From NCBI GenBank assembly GCA_016789785.1, contig JAEUQE010000079.1, positions 1-33,502 on the forward strand: a stretch of DNA of 33,502 bases, in the 5' to 3' direction. The notes beneath the pieces were generated by a model, which saw only the letters and a list, made by a program, of their open reading frames with translations, was not told the DNA's origin and did not search any database. The translations under genes were made by a program, and so were the position numbers. This DNA comes from Bryobacterales bacterium. Lineage in GTDB: Bacteria > Acidobacteriota > Terriglobia > Bryobacterales > Bryobacteraceae. Of the stretch, positions 7,749 through 16,455 are shown one piece after another. Positions within the stretch are counted from its first letter, which is position 1. Every line of letters starts with the position of its first letter.

Positions 7749-8090
7749 ATGTCTAATAAAGATCCGAAGACATCCATCCTGCAAGGGACTCTCGATCTGA
7801 TGATCCTGCAGGTCCTCGCGGGAATGGGCCCGATGCACGGCTACGCGATCTCCAGCCGTCTGGAACAGGTCTCGAACGGCGCGCTTGAAATCAACATGGG
7901 TACGCTCTATCCCGGCCTGCTTCGCCTGGAACAGCGCGGTCTTCTGAAGGCAGCCTGGGGCGCCACGGAAAACAACCGGCGAGCCCGTTTCTACTCGATC
8001 ACCGCGGCGGGTCGCAAACAGCTCACGAAAGAGAAGGAAGGCTGGGCGCGGATGAGCGCGATTATCGGACGCCTGATCGAGGAGTCATAA
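7749..8090 (+). CDS. PadR family transcriptional regulator
   Basis: A 113-residue winged-helix regulator covering a complete PadR domain: LDLMILQVLAGMGPMHGYAIS forms helices 1-2, GTLYPGLLRLEQRGLL contains the recognition helix with the family hallmark LYPxLxRLExxGL, and the wing is RRARFYSITAAGRKQL. It is the short subfamily without a long C-terminal dimerisation helix beyond residue 110. It lies 3 bp upstream of the ADOP permease gene, the usual acidobacterial arrangement in which PadR represses an adjacent MacB-type permease. The promoter carries three CTCCATT half-sites, which suggests autoregulation. The ligand is unknown. Confidence 0.93.
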   Translation: MSNKDPKTSILQGTLDLMILQVLAGMGPMHGYAISSRLEQVSNGALEINMGTLYPGLLRLEQRGLLKAAWGATENNRRARFYSITAAGRKQLTKEKEGWARMSAIIGRLIEES

Positions 8091-8093
8091 CCC

Positions 8094-10718
8094 ATGCGGA
8101 TCCTTCGCGAATGGCTTTGGAGATTGCGCGCGGCTTTGAACATGCGCAGTGACGATGATCTCACCGCCGAATTGGAGTTCCACCGGCAAATGGCCGTGGA
8201 GGACGCGCAACGTCAGGGGCGTGATCCGCGCGAGGCGCTGATGCGCGCGGGAACCGTGAGCCTTGCGGCGGAGCTTGTGCGCGACCAGCGCGGTCTTGGC
8301 CCCTTCAGCGGCTTCAGCGCCGATCTGAGGCAGGCAGCCATCGCGCTACGGCGGCATCGCGGATATAGCGCAATCGCCATCTGCGCGCTCTCTCTGAGTG
8401 TTGCCACGGCCACCCTGATGTTTTCTCTGTTCCACGGCCTTGTGCTGAAGGGCCTGCCCTATCCCGCTGCCGCGCGCCTGATATCGGTTTACGATTCGAG
8501 CGAGCGCAATCCGAAGTTCCCGATGTCGATCGGCAACTATCGGGAGTACGCGAGAGAGAATCGCACACTGGAAGGACTCGCGCTCTTCACGGGCGTGGAT
8601 GTCGCGGTGATGCATGATGGCCGCCCGGAACGTGTTTCCGCCGTTCGCGTCACTCACGAGTTCTTCCCGCTGCTTGGCGCAACGCCCGCGCTCGGGCGCA
8701 ATTTTCAACAGGCGGAGTTGAACCGTAACGCCCGCGTCGTCATTCTCAGTCATCGCTACTGGACGGCCCGCTATCACGGCGACCCCGGTGTTCTCGGCGC
8801 CAGAATTGTGATTGATCGCGAGCCATGGACGGTGATTGGAGTGCTGCCCGCAAACTTCCAGCATGTCGGCGGCAGCTACCGCACACCACTTCATGGCGAC
8901 ACGGTTCCGATTTGGTTCCCGGCGCGGCTCGACCTTCCGGCTTCTGGGATTCGCGGCTGGCATTTTCACAACACGATCGCGCGCGTGAAAGCGGAATTCA
9001 GTCTCGATCAGGCGCAGGCCGACCTGCTTCGAATTTCCAATGACCTGGCGCGCCGCTATCCCGATTCGAACCGTGGCTTTCGAGCTCTGGTAGCGCCTCT
9101 GGATGAGGAGTTGCGCGGCGGATCCACACGGGTGGTATCGCTGCTGATGGCCGCCGGCGCGATTGTGCTGTTGATCGCCGCCGCAAATCTCGCAAGCCTG
9201 AGCATCGCGCGCGGACTTGCGCGACGGCGTGAGATCGGGGTGAGGCAGGCACTGGGCGCAAGCCAGTGGCGGTTGGTGCGCGTGGTGCTCGCCGAAAATG
9301 TCGTCGTTGGTATGGCGGGCGGCATGGCCGGTGTCGTGCTGGCGTATGCCGCATTCCCTGTGCTGCGCACAATCGTTCCCGAAGATTTCCCGCGCCTGCA
9401 CGAGATGGCACTGGGCTGGACCGAAGCGCTGTTCGCCGTGTCCGCCGCTCTCACGGTGAGCTTGTTCTCCGGCCTCGCCACATCGCTGCGCAGCATGCGG
9501 CAGGACCCGGTATCCGCACTGACGGATGGCGGACGTGGAGCGTCGGCAACGCGCGAAGCTACGAAGTTGCGAGGTGTGCTGGTGGTGGGTGAGGTCGCAC
9601 TTGCGGCGCTATTGGGCAGCACGGCCATCCTGCTTGTACGCAGTGCCTGGCAACTCGATCAGCGGCCGCATGGCTTTGACGCGCGGAATGTGCTCACGTT
9701 TCAACTGGCGCTCAATCCGAACAAGTACAGCCAAGCGGCGAGTCTCCAGTTCTTTCGAGGTCTCATTCAAAGGTTCGAACAACTCCCAGGTGTGCGAAGC
9801 GCAGGCTTGACGACTGCCCTGCCATGGACTGGCTACGACGAGAACTCCGGTTTTGAGATCGTGGGGCGGCCCGCGCGCCCCGGCGAGAGCATGCAAGCTC
9901 GCTTTCAATCCGCAACCCCCGGCTATTTCATGGCAATGCGGATTCCGCTGAAGGATGGACGCCTCTTTGAGGACGGGGATCACGAGACGGCGCCGCCGGT
10001 GGTGCTTGTAAATGAGGCCTTCGCGAAGCGCTATTTCCCCGGCACACGTGCTGTTGGGCAGCGCCTGGACCTATGGGGAAAGAAGCGCGAGATCGTTGGC
10101 GTGGTCGCCGACATTCAGGATCGCCCAGCGGAAACCTCCGCCGAGCCTGCTTTCTGGTGGCCGCTGTCGCAAGTGCCGTTTCCCAGCTTCACCGCGGTGC
10201 TGCGCACGGAAAACCATCCGGCGCTGCTGACACCGGCCGTGGAACGTGTGGTGCACGAGGTTGACCGCGATTTGCCCGTCGCGGCGTTGCGCACCATGGA
10301 CCGCGTGGCTGCGTCGGCACTGGCGGAGCGGCGGTTCACCATGTGGCTGATTCAATGTTTTGCGATGTTGGCGCTCGCACTCGCTGCTTTCGGCCTCTAC
10401 GGTCTTCTCAACTACATCACACAGCAGCGGCGGCGTGAGATCGCGATCCGGCTCGCCATGGGCGCGAACGCTTCACAGGTAGGGGGGCTACTGGTCCGCC
10501 ACGGCGTCGTACTCTCACTCGCGGGAGCGGCCATTGCGGCGGTGCTTACACCGGTTGCGGGAATGGCCCTGCGACCGTTTCTCTATGGCGTGACGGCGGG
10601 CGATCCACTCTCTATCCTGACGCCCATGGCCGTCTTGTTTGCGGGAGTTGCGGCAAGTGCCGGTCCGGCCATGTCAGTTGTGCGATCGAGGCCGATCGAC
10701 AGTCTGCGCCAGGACTGA
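8094..10718 (+). CDS. ADOP family ABC transporter permease (MacB/FtsX-like)
   Basis: An 874-residue acidobacterial duplicated orphaned permease. An N-terminal soluble segment (LRAALNMRSDDDLTAELEFH) is typical of ADOP proteins. Two FtsX-type modules follow. The first has one membrane helix near 91-113, a large periplasmic domain (MacB_PCD-like, about 120-340), and helices near 347-370, 400-425 and 444-466. The second has a helix near 494-516, a second periplasmic domain, and helices near 750-775, 802-830 and 841-865. Both modules contain the coupling motif RRREIAIRLAMGA or its equivalent RRREIGVRQALGA. No ATPase gene is adjacent, as expected for orphans. GAGGAG at 8079-8084 supports the start. 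The exported substrate is unknown. Confidence 0.93.
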   Translation: MRILREWLWRLRAALNMRSDDDLTAELEFHRQMAVEDAQRQGRDPREALMRAGTVSLAAELVRDQRGLGPFSGFSADLRQAAIALRRHRGYSAIAICALSLSVATATLMFSLFHGLVLKGLPYPAAARLISVYDSSERNPKFPMSIGNYREYARENRTLEGLALFTGVDVAVMHDGRPERVSAVRVTHEFFPLLGATPALGRNFQQAELNRNARVVILSHRYWTARYHGDPGVLGARIVIDREPWTVIGVLPANFQHVGGSYRTPLHGDTVPIWFPARLDLPASGIRGWHFHNTIARVKAEFSLDQAQADLLRISNDLARRYPDSNRGFRALVAPLDEELRGGSTRVVSLLMAAGAIVLLIAAANLASLSIARGLARRREIGVRQALGASQWRLVRVVLAENVVVGMAGGMAGVVLAYAAFPVLRTIVPEDFPRLHEMALGWTEALFAVSAALTVSLFSGLATSLRSMRQDPVSALTDGGRGASATREATKLRGVLVVGEVALAALLGSTAILLVRSAWQLDQRPHGFDARNVLTFQLALNPNKYSQAASLQFFRGLIQRFEQLPGVRSAGLTTALPWTGYDENSGFEIVGRPARPGESMQARFQSATPGYFMAMRIPLKDGRLFEDGDHETAPPVVLVNEAFAKRYFPGTRAVGQRLDLWGKKREIVGVVADIQDRPAETSAEPAFWWPLSQVPFPSFTAVLRTENHPALLTPAVERVVHEVDRDLPVAALRTMDRVAASALAERRFTMWLIQCFAMLALALAAFGLYGLLNYITQQRRREIAIRLAMGANASQVGGLLVRHGVVLSLAGAAIAAVLTPVAGMALRPFLYGVTAGDPLSILTPMAVLFAGVAASAGPAMSVVRSRPIDSLRQD

Positions 10719-10736
10719 ACCAGCCGCGAAGGGAAG

Positions 10737-10955
10737 CTACTGCCGCGCGATCGGGACACCGCTGCGAACCAGCGCGGCTTCCACGTCGTCCACCATCATC
10801 CGCGACGCATCATACTCCACGGTGACGCTGTTCAGTTCCGGCTGTTTCAACATCACGCGCACAATGCCGTAAACGCCGTGCACGCGCGCAATCGCGTCCA
10901 GATCCTGATCTCCAAGCGGGCGAACGAGGTCGTAGTGAAGCTGAACCTTGGTCAT
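10737..10955 (-). CDS. Small HMA-like (ferredoxin-fold) protein without CxxC
   Basis: A 72-residue protein. The pattern GDQDLDAIARVHGVYGIVRV, then SVTVEYDASRMMVDDVEAAL and SGVPI, follows the beta-alpha-beta-beta-alpha-beta layout of heavy-metal-associated domains, but the metal-binding CxxC loop is absent and there is no Cys at all. Metal binding of the usual type is therefore unlikely; a protein-interaction or sensory role is a guess. It starts 6 bp after the histidine kinase stop on the same strand and is the last gene of the aroA operon. The Shine-Dalgarno site is weak, so translation may depend on coupling. It converges with the ADOP gene 18 bp away. Confidence 0.6.
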   Translation of the reverse strand: MTKVQLHYDLVRPLGDQDLDAIARVHGVYGIVRVMLKQPELNSVTVEYDASRMMVDDVEAALVRSGVPIARQ

Positions 10956-10961
10956 CGAAAA

Positions 10962-11609
10962 TCAGGATACCATCTTGACCACGATTTCGAACTCCGCGCC
11001 GCGATCTTCGCGATTGCGTGCGGTGACGGTGCCGCCGTTGGCTTCGACAATCGACTTCACGATGTGCAGGCCGAGCCCCAGGTTCCGCCGTTTCCCCGCG
11101 CCATCGGGCTTGGTGGAAAAGTGCGGCTCGAAGATCCGCGCGAGAATCGCTTCGGGAATGCCGGGCCCATTGTCCCAAACCAGAATGCGCAATTGTCCGT
11201 CCAGCGGAGTCACCGCAAGGTGAACGTCGCCGCCCTTCTTCATTGCCTGCGCGGAATTGAGGAACAGATTCACCAGCACGCGCTCCCATCCCACAGCCGT
11301 CCCGCTCAGCCGCGACCCTGGTGCGATCCCGGTATGAAACTCGACCTGCGGACCGCCCGTCACCAGTAGCACGTCGCGTGCAAACTGGACGGCACTCTCG
11401 GCAATCGAGGAAAAATCAAACGAGTCCTGGTGGCTCTCGAGCAGTTCCCGCGTCAAACGCATTCCGTGTTCGGCGCTGTTGGCGATCGTCGTCGCCATGC
11501 GCTTCCATCGCGAGCCCTCCGGCACGAGTTCGGATGCATCGAGAATCGTCTGAAAGACGTTGTTCAGATCGTGGACCAGACCACGGAGCTTCAGGTCTGC
11601 CTGTGACAT
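10962..11609 (-). CDS. Sensorless histidine kinase
   Basis: A 215-residue cytoplasmic kinase with a complete core: H-box LVHDLNNVFQ (His13), N-box VLVNLFLNSAQAM (Asn118), G1 box DNGPGIP (146-152), F box FEPHFSTKP and G2 box NLGLGLHIV (177-184). No sensor, PAS or membrane segment precedes the H-box, and no response regulator lies in the window, so signal and partner are unknown. The HDLNN form is typical of NtrB-like and hybrid kinases. It begins 7 bp after the aroA stop codon, and a long hairpin covers the junction and its ribosome-binding region, suggesting coupled translation. A small HMA-like gene follows 6 bp downstream and may be a functional partner. Confidence 0.87.
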   Translation of the reverse strand: MSQADLKLRGLVHDLNNVFQTILDASELVPEGSRWKRMATTIANSAEHGMRLTRELLESHQDSFDFSSIAESAVQFARDVLLVTGGPQVEFHTGIAPGSRLSGTAVGWERVLVNLFLNSAQAMKKGGDVHLAVTPLDGQLRILVWDNGPGIPEAILARIFEPHFSTKPDGAGKRRNLGLGLHIVKSIVEANGGTVTARNREDRGAEFEIVVKMVS

Positions 11610-11610
11610 A

Positions 11611-11637
11611 CTTCGCTCACTGCGTCAGTGAACGAAG
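11611..11637 (-). promoter_or_regulatory. Hairpin over the aroA stop and kinase start
   Basis: CTTCG (11611-11615) and TCACTG (11617-11622) pair with CAGTGA (11626-11631) and CGAAG (11633-11637), leaving one mismatch and a 3-base loop: an 11-bp stem in 27 bases. On the minus strand it contains the aroA stop codon and ends one base before the kinase ATG, so it would hide the kinase ribosome-binding site until ribosomes ending aroA open it. No T-tract follows, which argues against a terminator. Confidence 0.5.
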
Positions 11638-12897
11638 CATACCGTAGAATTCCGGGAAGGACACGGACGCTGCTTCCGAATTCTCGATCTCGCATGGACC
11701 ATCGGCCGCGAGCGCCGCCACGGCAAACGCCATCGCGATTCGATGATCGCCATAGGAGTCGAGCTTTGCGGCGCGGAACTTTTGCTTGCCCGGCACTTCG
11801 AAACCGTCTTCGCGCACTTCAATCTCAACGCCCATGCGTCGAAGATTCTCGGCGACCGTTGCGATGCGGTCCGTTTCCTTCACTCGAAGTTCCGCGGCAT
11901 CGCGAACAATCAGTCCCTCCTGGCTTGCCGCGCCGAGCACCGCCAGCACGGGAATCTCATCAATCAGTGCCGCGGTGACCGACTTTTCCAGAACGCCGCC
12001 GCGCCACTGCCTCGATTCGACCACAAGGTCGCCAACCAACTCGCCCGTGTTCTGTCCGATGTTCGCGACCTTGATCGACGCCCCGCCGCTCGAGAGAAAA
12101 TCGAGCAGTGCCGACCGCGTAGGATTGAGCCCCACACCTTCGATACCAATGCGCGAGCCCGGCCGCAGCATGGTCGCCACCAGAAAGAACGCAGCCGACG
12201 AGAGATCGCCAGCCACGTAGAGATCGCGTCCCTTCAACACCGGCCGGCCTTGGATAGTGATCACGCCTCCAACGCTTTCCACTTCAGCGCCCAAGGTGCG
12301 CAACGCGATTTCCGAGTGATCGCGAGTGACGATCGGCTCACGAACCGTAGTGACGCCATCGCAATACAGGCCCGCGAACAGCACGCATGACTTCACCTGC
12401 GCGCTTGCAACTGGCAATGCGTAGTCAATGGCCTTCAACTCGCCACCATGAATCGTGAGGGGCGGGAACTTCGCGTCATGTGCTTCCACGCGCGCGCCCA
12501 TCTGCGCGAGTGGAGTCATGATGCGGCCCATCGGCCGGCGGCTCAGCGATTCGTCACCAGCGATGGTGGAACGGAACGGCTGTCCCGCAAGAATGCCGCT
12601 GAGCATGCGAATCGTGGAGCCGGAGTTGCCCGCGTCGAGCACACCGGAAGGCGCTCTCAAGCCGCTGAGGCCGACGCCATGCACGGTCACTTCCGCGCCA
12701 TTGCGTTCGATGTTGACGCCGAGCGCGCGCATCGCACCGAGCGTAGATGCGCAGTCCGCGCCGGAGGAATAGTTCAAGATCTTCGAGGTGCCTTCTGCAA
12801 TAGAGGCGAGCATGCCGTAGCGATGGGAGATCGATTTGTCTCCAGGAAGACGGATGTTGCCATTGAGGGCACGAACAGGGTGAATGATTTCGGCCAT
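11617..12897 (-). CDS. aroA: 3-phosphoshikimate 1-carboxyvinyltransferase (EPSP synthase), class II-like
   Basis: Transfers the enolpyruvyl group of PEP to shikimate-3-phosphate, the sixth step to chorismate, in the cytoplasm. The 426-residue protein shows LPGDKSISHR (Lys21), LDAGNSGSTIRMLSGI, GDESLSRRPMGR, VASAQVKSCVL, TRDHSE, GDLSSAAFFLVA, IDEIPVLAV, ELRVKETDR and YGDHRIAMA. GDKSISHR and GNSGSTIR place it with the Bacillus-like class II enzymes rather than the E. coli type (GSKSxSNR, GNAGTAMR). The glycine of the NSGS loop is retained. It is the first gene of an apparent operon with a sensorless kinase and an HMA-like protein, an unusual setting for a housekeeping enzyme. It diverges from the DUF1080 gene across 91 bp. 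Confidence 0.95.
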   Translation of the reverse strand: MAEIIHPVRALNGNIRLPGDKSISHRYGMLASIAEGTSKILNYSSGADCASTLGAMRALGVNIERNGAEVTVHGVGLSGLRAPSGVLDAGNSGSTIRMLSGILAGQPFRSTIAGDESLSRRPMGRIMTPLAQMGARVEAHDAKFPPLTIHGGELKAIDYALPVASAQVKSCVLFAGLYCDGVTTVREPIVTRDHSEIALRTLGAEVESVGGVITIQGRPVLKGRDLYVAGDLSSAAFFLVATMLRPGSRIGIEGVGLNPTRSALLDFLSSGGASIKVANIGQNTGELVGDLVVESRQWRGGVLEKSVTAALIDEIPVLAVLGAASQEGLIVRDAAELRVKETDRIATVAENLRRMGVEIEVREDGFEVPGKQKFRAAKLDSYGDHRIAMAFAVAALAADGPCEIENSEAASVSFPEFYGMLRSLTQ

Positions 12898-12988
12898 GCG
12901 GATCTTTCATTGTACCGGCATGGCCACGGCACCATCCAGCGGATGGACTCGCTTCAGCTTCCCAGCGGATAGAATGTTGGGAGTTCCT

Positions 12989-13774
12989 ATGCAACGCCTA
13001 TTCGCGGTCCTTGCCCTCGGCGCGGCTTTCGCATTCGCGCAACCGAAGATCGAGTTGAATGACGGAGAGCATCATGGAGATCCGCCGTTCCTTCTGGAGG
13101 AAGGCTGGCGCCCGCTGCTCAACGGCAAGGATCTGAGCGGCTGGAAGGGCCAGGCTGGTCCGCACGAGTGGTTCACCACGAAGGGTGTGCGATGGGAACG
13201 TCTGCTCGGGCCGACGAAGCTCTTCGGGATCCCCGCGCCATCGGGCACGATTCTCAATGGACCCGCCGGTAAGACGCAGAACCTCGTCACCGAGGAGAAG
13301 TTCGGCGACGTCGAACTCTATCTTGAGTTCATGGTGCCGAAAGGATCGAACTCCGGCGTGTACCTACAGGGCCTCTACGAGGTGCAGGTGTTTGACAGCT
13401 ATGGTTCCAGCGAACCGATGAAGACCTCGGATAACGGCGGCATCTATCATCGTTGGATTGACAACAAGGGCGTGGGCGGATCCGCTCCATCGCGCAACGC
13501 AAGCCGGCGCCCCGGCGAGTGGCAAAGCTTCCAGATCTGGTTCCGCGCGCCGCGATTCGACGCAAGCGGGCGCAAGACCGAAAATGCGCGGTTCATTCGC
13601 GTGCTGCATAACGGGCTCGCAGTGCAGACTGATGTCGAGGTGGACGGCGGCACGCGCGCACACATGCCGCATGCCGAAGCGCCAATGAATTCGCTGATGT
13701 TGCAAGGCGATCATGGCCCGGTTGCCTATCGCAACATCTACATTCGCCCGCTCCGCCCGATCATTTCGAGGTAA
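12989..13774 (+). CDS. DUF1080 family secreted protein (3-keto-disaccharide hydrolase-like)
   Basis: A 261-residue protein with a signal peptide (MQRLFAVLALGAAFAFA, cleavage before QPKIEL). The body is the DUF1080 beta-sandwich fold: GWRPLLNGKDLSGWKG near the N-terminus, FGDVELYLEFMVPKGSNSGVYLQG and YEVQVFDSYG in the middle, and QGDHGPVAYRNIYIRPL at the end, all typical. Family members act on 3-keto sugars or bind glycans in the periplasm. The start at 12989 was chosen for GGGAG at 12979-12983 and the signal peptide; the open frame reaches further upstream but overlaps aroA. The sulfatase gene follows after 4 bp, so the pair may act on a sulfated glycan. Confidence 0.9.
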   Translation: MQRLFAVLALGAAFAFAQPKIELNDGEHHGDPPFLLEEGWRPLLNGKDLSGWKGQAGPHEWFTTKGVRWERLLGPTKLFGIPAPSGTILNGPAGKTQNLVTEEKFGDVELYLEFMVPKGSNSGVYLQGLYEVQVFDSYGSSEPMKTSDNGGIYHRWIDNKGVGGSAPSRNASRRPGEWQSFQIWFRAPRFDASGRKTENARFIRVLHNGLAVQTDVEVDGGTRAHMPHAEAPMNSLMLQGDHGPVAYRNIYIRPLRPIISR

Positions 13775-13778
13775 CGCC

Positions 13779-15149
13779 ATGCTCATGAATCGCCGCCATG
13801 CGGTTTCGACCATATTCGCGGGCGCGGGAAGCGCCTTCGCTCAAAAAACAAATCGGCCCAATCTTGTTTTTGTGCTGATTGATGATCTGCGTTGGAACGG
13901 GCTCAGTTGCATGGGGCACCCGTTTGTGAAAACGCCGAACATCGATCGGATCGGCAGGGAAGGCGCCATCTTCCGCAATGCGTTCGTCACCACGCCATTG
14001 TGTTCTCCCTCGCGAGGGAGTTTCCTCACGGGGCAGTATGTGCGGACTCACGGCGTGCGCGGCAATGGCGACAGCGCGGCGGCCAGTCACAAGATGATCA
14101 CGTTTCCGCGGTTGTTGCGCGACGCGGGTTACGAGACTGCGTACGTAGGCAAGTGGCACATGGGCAACGACGATTCGCCTCGTCCCGGCTTCGACCGTTG
14201 GGTGAGTTTTCGCGGACAAGGAGTCTTTGAAGATCCACCCCTGAACATTGATGGAGAGCGCATCACCAGGAACGGCTACATGACGGACCTGCTCTCGGAT
14301 CACGCAGTCGATTTCGTGAAGAAGGGGCGGTCGAAACCCTTCTGCCTGTATCTGGCGCACAAGGCGATTCACGGGCCTTTCACGCCCGCGCCGCGTCACG
14401 CCAACATGTATGCGGATCAGCCGATTCAGCGAACTCCGAACGCAAAGGACACACTGGAAGGCAAGCCCATGCTGCGGCGCGAGATCCCTGAGTTGCCGCA
14501 GAAGAAAAAGAAAGGTGCGGGGCAAGCGCAGAGCGGACCTGGCGATGAACTGATTCGCAATCAGATGCGCTGCATGCTCTCCATTGATGAGGGCGTCGGC
14601 AGAATCTTGGATGTACTGGAGCAGCAGAAGGCACTCGACAACACGATGATCGTGTTTACGAGCGACAATGGCTACTTCTGGGGCGAGCACGGGCTCGGCG
14701 ACAAGCGGGCGGCCTATGAAGAATCGATTCGCATTCCGATGCTCGCGCGCTATCCAAAGTTGATCAAGGCCGGCCGCCAGATCGATGGAATGGCCCTGAA
14801 TATCGACATCGCACCCACGATGCTGGATGCCGCGGGTCTGAAACCGCATGCGCAGATGCAGGGGCGGTCGCTGATGCCGCTGCTGGAGGGCAAATCGAGA
14901 AACTGGCGCAAGAGCATCCTCTGCGAGTATTTCATGGAACAACAATTCGCGCGCGTTGCCTCGTGGGAGGCAGTGCGCACGGAGCGCTACAAATACATCC
15001 GCTATCTCGACTTGAAAGAGATGGATGAGTTGTACGATCTGCAAGCCGATCCCGGCGAGATGAAGAACCTCATCAACGACGCCGGCAGCCGCGCGACACT
15101 CGAGAATCTGAAGAAGGAACTGGCCGGTTATCCGCGGATCGCGGGTTGA
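13779..15149 (+). CDS. Arylsulfatase-type sulfatase
   Basis: A 456-residue formylglycine sulfatase. The activation motif PLCSPSRGSFLTG carries the catalytic Cys75, which an FGE enzyme would convert to formylglycine. LIDDLR (Asp35, Asp36), GKWHMG and FTSDNGYFWGEHGLGDK supply the calcium and substrate residues. The N-terminus MLMNRRHAVSTIFAGAGSAFA reads as a short Tat- or Sec-type export signal. The closing LQADPGEMKNL is typical of the N-acetylgalactosamine/heparan-type sulfatases of polysaccharide degraders. GAGG at 13768-13771 supports ATG 13779; ATG 13785 is an alternative. It is 4 bp after the DUF1080 gene. No sulfatase-maturing enzyme lies in the window. The substrate cannot be told. Confidence 0.93.
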   Translation: MLMNRRHAVSTIFAGAGSAFAQKTNRPNLVFVLIDDLRWNGLSCMGHPFVKTPNIDRIGREGAIFRNAFVTTPLCSPSRGSFLTGQYVRTHGVRGNGDSAAASHKMITFPRLLRDAGYETAYVGKWHMGNDDSPRPGFDRWVSFRGQGVFEDPPLNIDGERITRNGYMTDLLSDHAVDFVKKGRSKPFCLYLAHKAIHGPFTPAPRHANMYADQPIQRTPNAKDTLEGKPMLRREIPELPQKKKKGAGQAQSGPGDELIRNQMRCMLSIDEGVGRILDVLEQQKALDNTMIVFTSDNGYFWGEHGLGDKRAAYEESIRIPMLARYPKLIKAGRQIDGMALNIDIAPTMLDAAGLKPHAQMQGRSLMPLLEGKSRNWRKSILCEYFMEQQFARVASWEAVRTERYKYIRYLDLKEMDELYDLQADPGEMKNLINDAGSRATLENLKKELAGYPRIAG

Positions 15150-15153
15150 CGGC

Positions 15154-15174
15154 TGAGCGGTTAAGCGGCGCTCA
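15154..15174 (+). terminator. Possible hairpin after the sulfatase gene
   Basis: TGAGCG (15154-15159) and CGCTCA (15169-15174) pair around a 9-base loop four bases after the stop; a second short stem CCCC/GGGG follows at 15177-15190. No T-tract is present, so termination is only possible. Confidence 0.22.
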
Positions 15175-15314
15175 TCCCCCATCGGCGGGGAGTGTCCCAT
15201 CCAGCGAATACCCGAGGCATATTCAGTGCATCGCTTGGATTGTACGGACAGTTTACATCGTGCTACCCTCACAACAATTGCGTGTGCGAATCTTCAGGCT
15301 CGGAGGCCAACTGG

Positions 15315-15983
15315 ATGACCCGCCTTTGTTCTTTGGCGCTGGTTCTTGTATCGGGCACTTTGTTGCCGGCAGCCCCTATCTTGTCGGAAGGATTTGACGA
15401 CATTTCCGCATTGAGCGGATGGACGCTCATCAACCGCAGCGCCCCGATCGGGAGCACGAACTGGTTTCAAGGGAATCCTGGAGTGTTTCCGGCGTTCGCT
15501 GGCAATCCCGACTCGTACATCTCGGGCAACTTTGAGAACGCCGCCCTCGGCGGAAACATCAGCAACTGGCTGATCACTCCGGTGGTGCAACTCGTGAACG
15601 GAGCCACACTTTCGTTCTACACCCGATCCGCGGGCGCGTTTCCCGATCGTCTGGAAGTGAGGTTGAATGCGTCCGGCACAACGAACGTTGGCGTGGACGA
15701 CACGACGGTTGGGGACTTCACCACCTTGCTTCTCACCGTGAATTCTGCGCTCGGCACTGGCTATCCCACGGATTGGACGCGTTACGAAGTCATCGTTTCC
15801 GGACTGGCAGGCCCGACGAACGCGACTCTCGGATTCCGTTACTTTGTTCCGGACACCAGCACAAACGCCGACGCGATCGGTATTGACTCGCTGGAGATCG
15901 CCGACATTCCCGAGCCCGGCACGGCCGCATTGGTCGCCGTTGCTCTCGCAGCTTTCGTGGCGCGCAAGCGCCGCGCGAGCTAA
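15315..15983 (+). CDS. PEP-CTERM sorting-signal protein with adhesin-like domain
   Basis: A 222-residue exported protein. MTRLCSLALVLVSGTLLPAA is the signal peptide. The body resembles a choice-of-anchor (cleaved-adhesin-like) beta-sandwich: EGFDDISALSGWTLINRSA, ISNWLITPVVQLVNGATLSFYTRS, DRLEVRLN and DSLEIADI. The C-terminus is a complete PEP-CTERM signal: PEPGTAALV, a hydrophobic helix, and the basic tail ARKRRAS, recognised and processed by an exosortase, usually along with exopolysaccharide export. The start was set at 15315 by GGAGG at 15302-15306 and the signal peptide. The exosortase must be elsewhere. The next two genes read the same way and appear functionally linked. Confidence 0.9.
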   Translation: MTRLCSLALVLVSGTLLPAAPILSEGFDDISALSGWTLINRSAPIGSTNWFQGNPGVFPAFAGNPDSYISGNFENAALGGNISNWLITPVVQLVNGATLSFYTRSAGAFPDRLEVRLNASGTTNVGVDDTTVGDFTTLLLTVNSALGTGYPTDWTRYEVIVSGLAGPTNATLGFRYFVPDTSTNADAIGIDSLEIADIPEPGTAALVAVALAAFVARKRRAS

Positions 15984-16020
15984 GAACCGTTTCGCGTACG
16001 CAAAACAGAAGGTCCATCCA

Positions 16021-16455
16021 ATGAAACACTATTTCTCCGCCAGGATTCCGCGCCTGCTGACAGTGGCAGCCGCATTGACGGGTCTGACTTGCGCAATGGC
16101 AGGCGATTCGAAGAAGCCCGCCGCCACAAAGCCGGCCAAGGCGGCCGCGAAGGCGGGTGCGGCACGGGGCAAAACCAGTCCTCGCATGGTGGTGAGCCGC
16201 GATCCCGAGACGGGAGGACTCTCCAGCGCTGTGGCGCCAATCACCGATCCGGGCGGTTCCCAAACTCCCGTCATCACTGAGACGCTCTTGCCGAATGGGC
16301 TCAGGATGGCTACTTCGAGCAACGGGTTCATGACCACCATGACGGTTACGAAGAGCGCGGATGGCGCGTTGGTTTACGACTGCAAGGACGGCCATCCGAA
16401 GGGTGCGCACACGCATTCCGCCAAGACGGGCGCCGCCAAGGGAGGCGCGCGATGA
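16021..16455 (+). CDS. Post-PEP-CTERM-1-like exported protein
   Basis: A 144-residue protein with a signal peptide (MKHYFSARIPRLLTVAAALTG...CAMAG) and a Lys/Ala-rich linker. The core PRMVVSRDPETGGL, LPNGLRMATSSNGFMTTMTV and DGALVYDCKDG matches, from memory, the small domain found downstream of PEP-CTERM genes and named post-PEP-CTERM-1; a profile search would settle this. Its function is unknown. It ends in a His/Lys-rich tail (HPKGAHTHSAK). AGAAGG at 16007-16012 supports the start. The stop overlaps the start of the metalloprotease gene by 4 bp (ATGA), so the two are translationally coupled. Confidence 0.72.
   Translation: MKHYFSARIPRLLTVAAALTGLTCAMAGDSKKPAATKPAKAAAKAGAARGKTSPRMVVSRDPETGGLSSAVAPITDPGGSQTPVITETLLPNGLRMATSSNGFMTTMTVTKSADGALVYDCKDGHPKGAHTHSAKTGAAKGGAR

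Noticed and set aside
13761..15272. 503-codon minus-strand frame opposite the sulfatase
   Set aside because: The sulfatase has complete catalytic motifs; the antisense frame has none.
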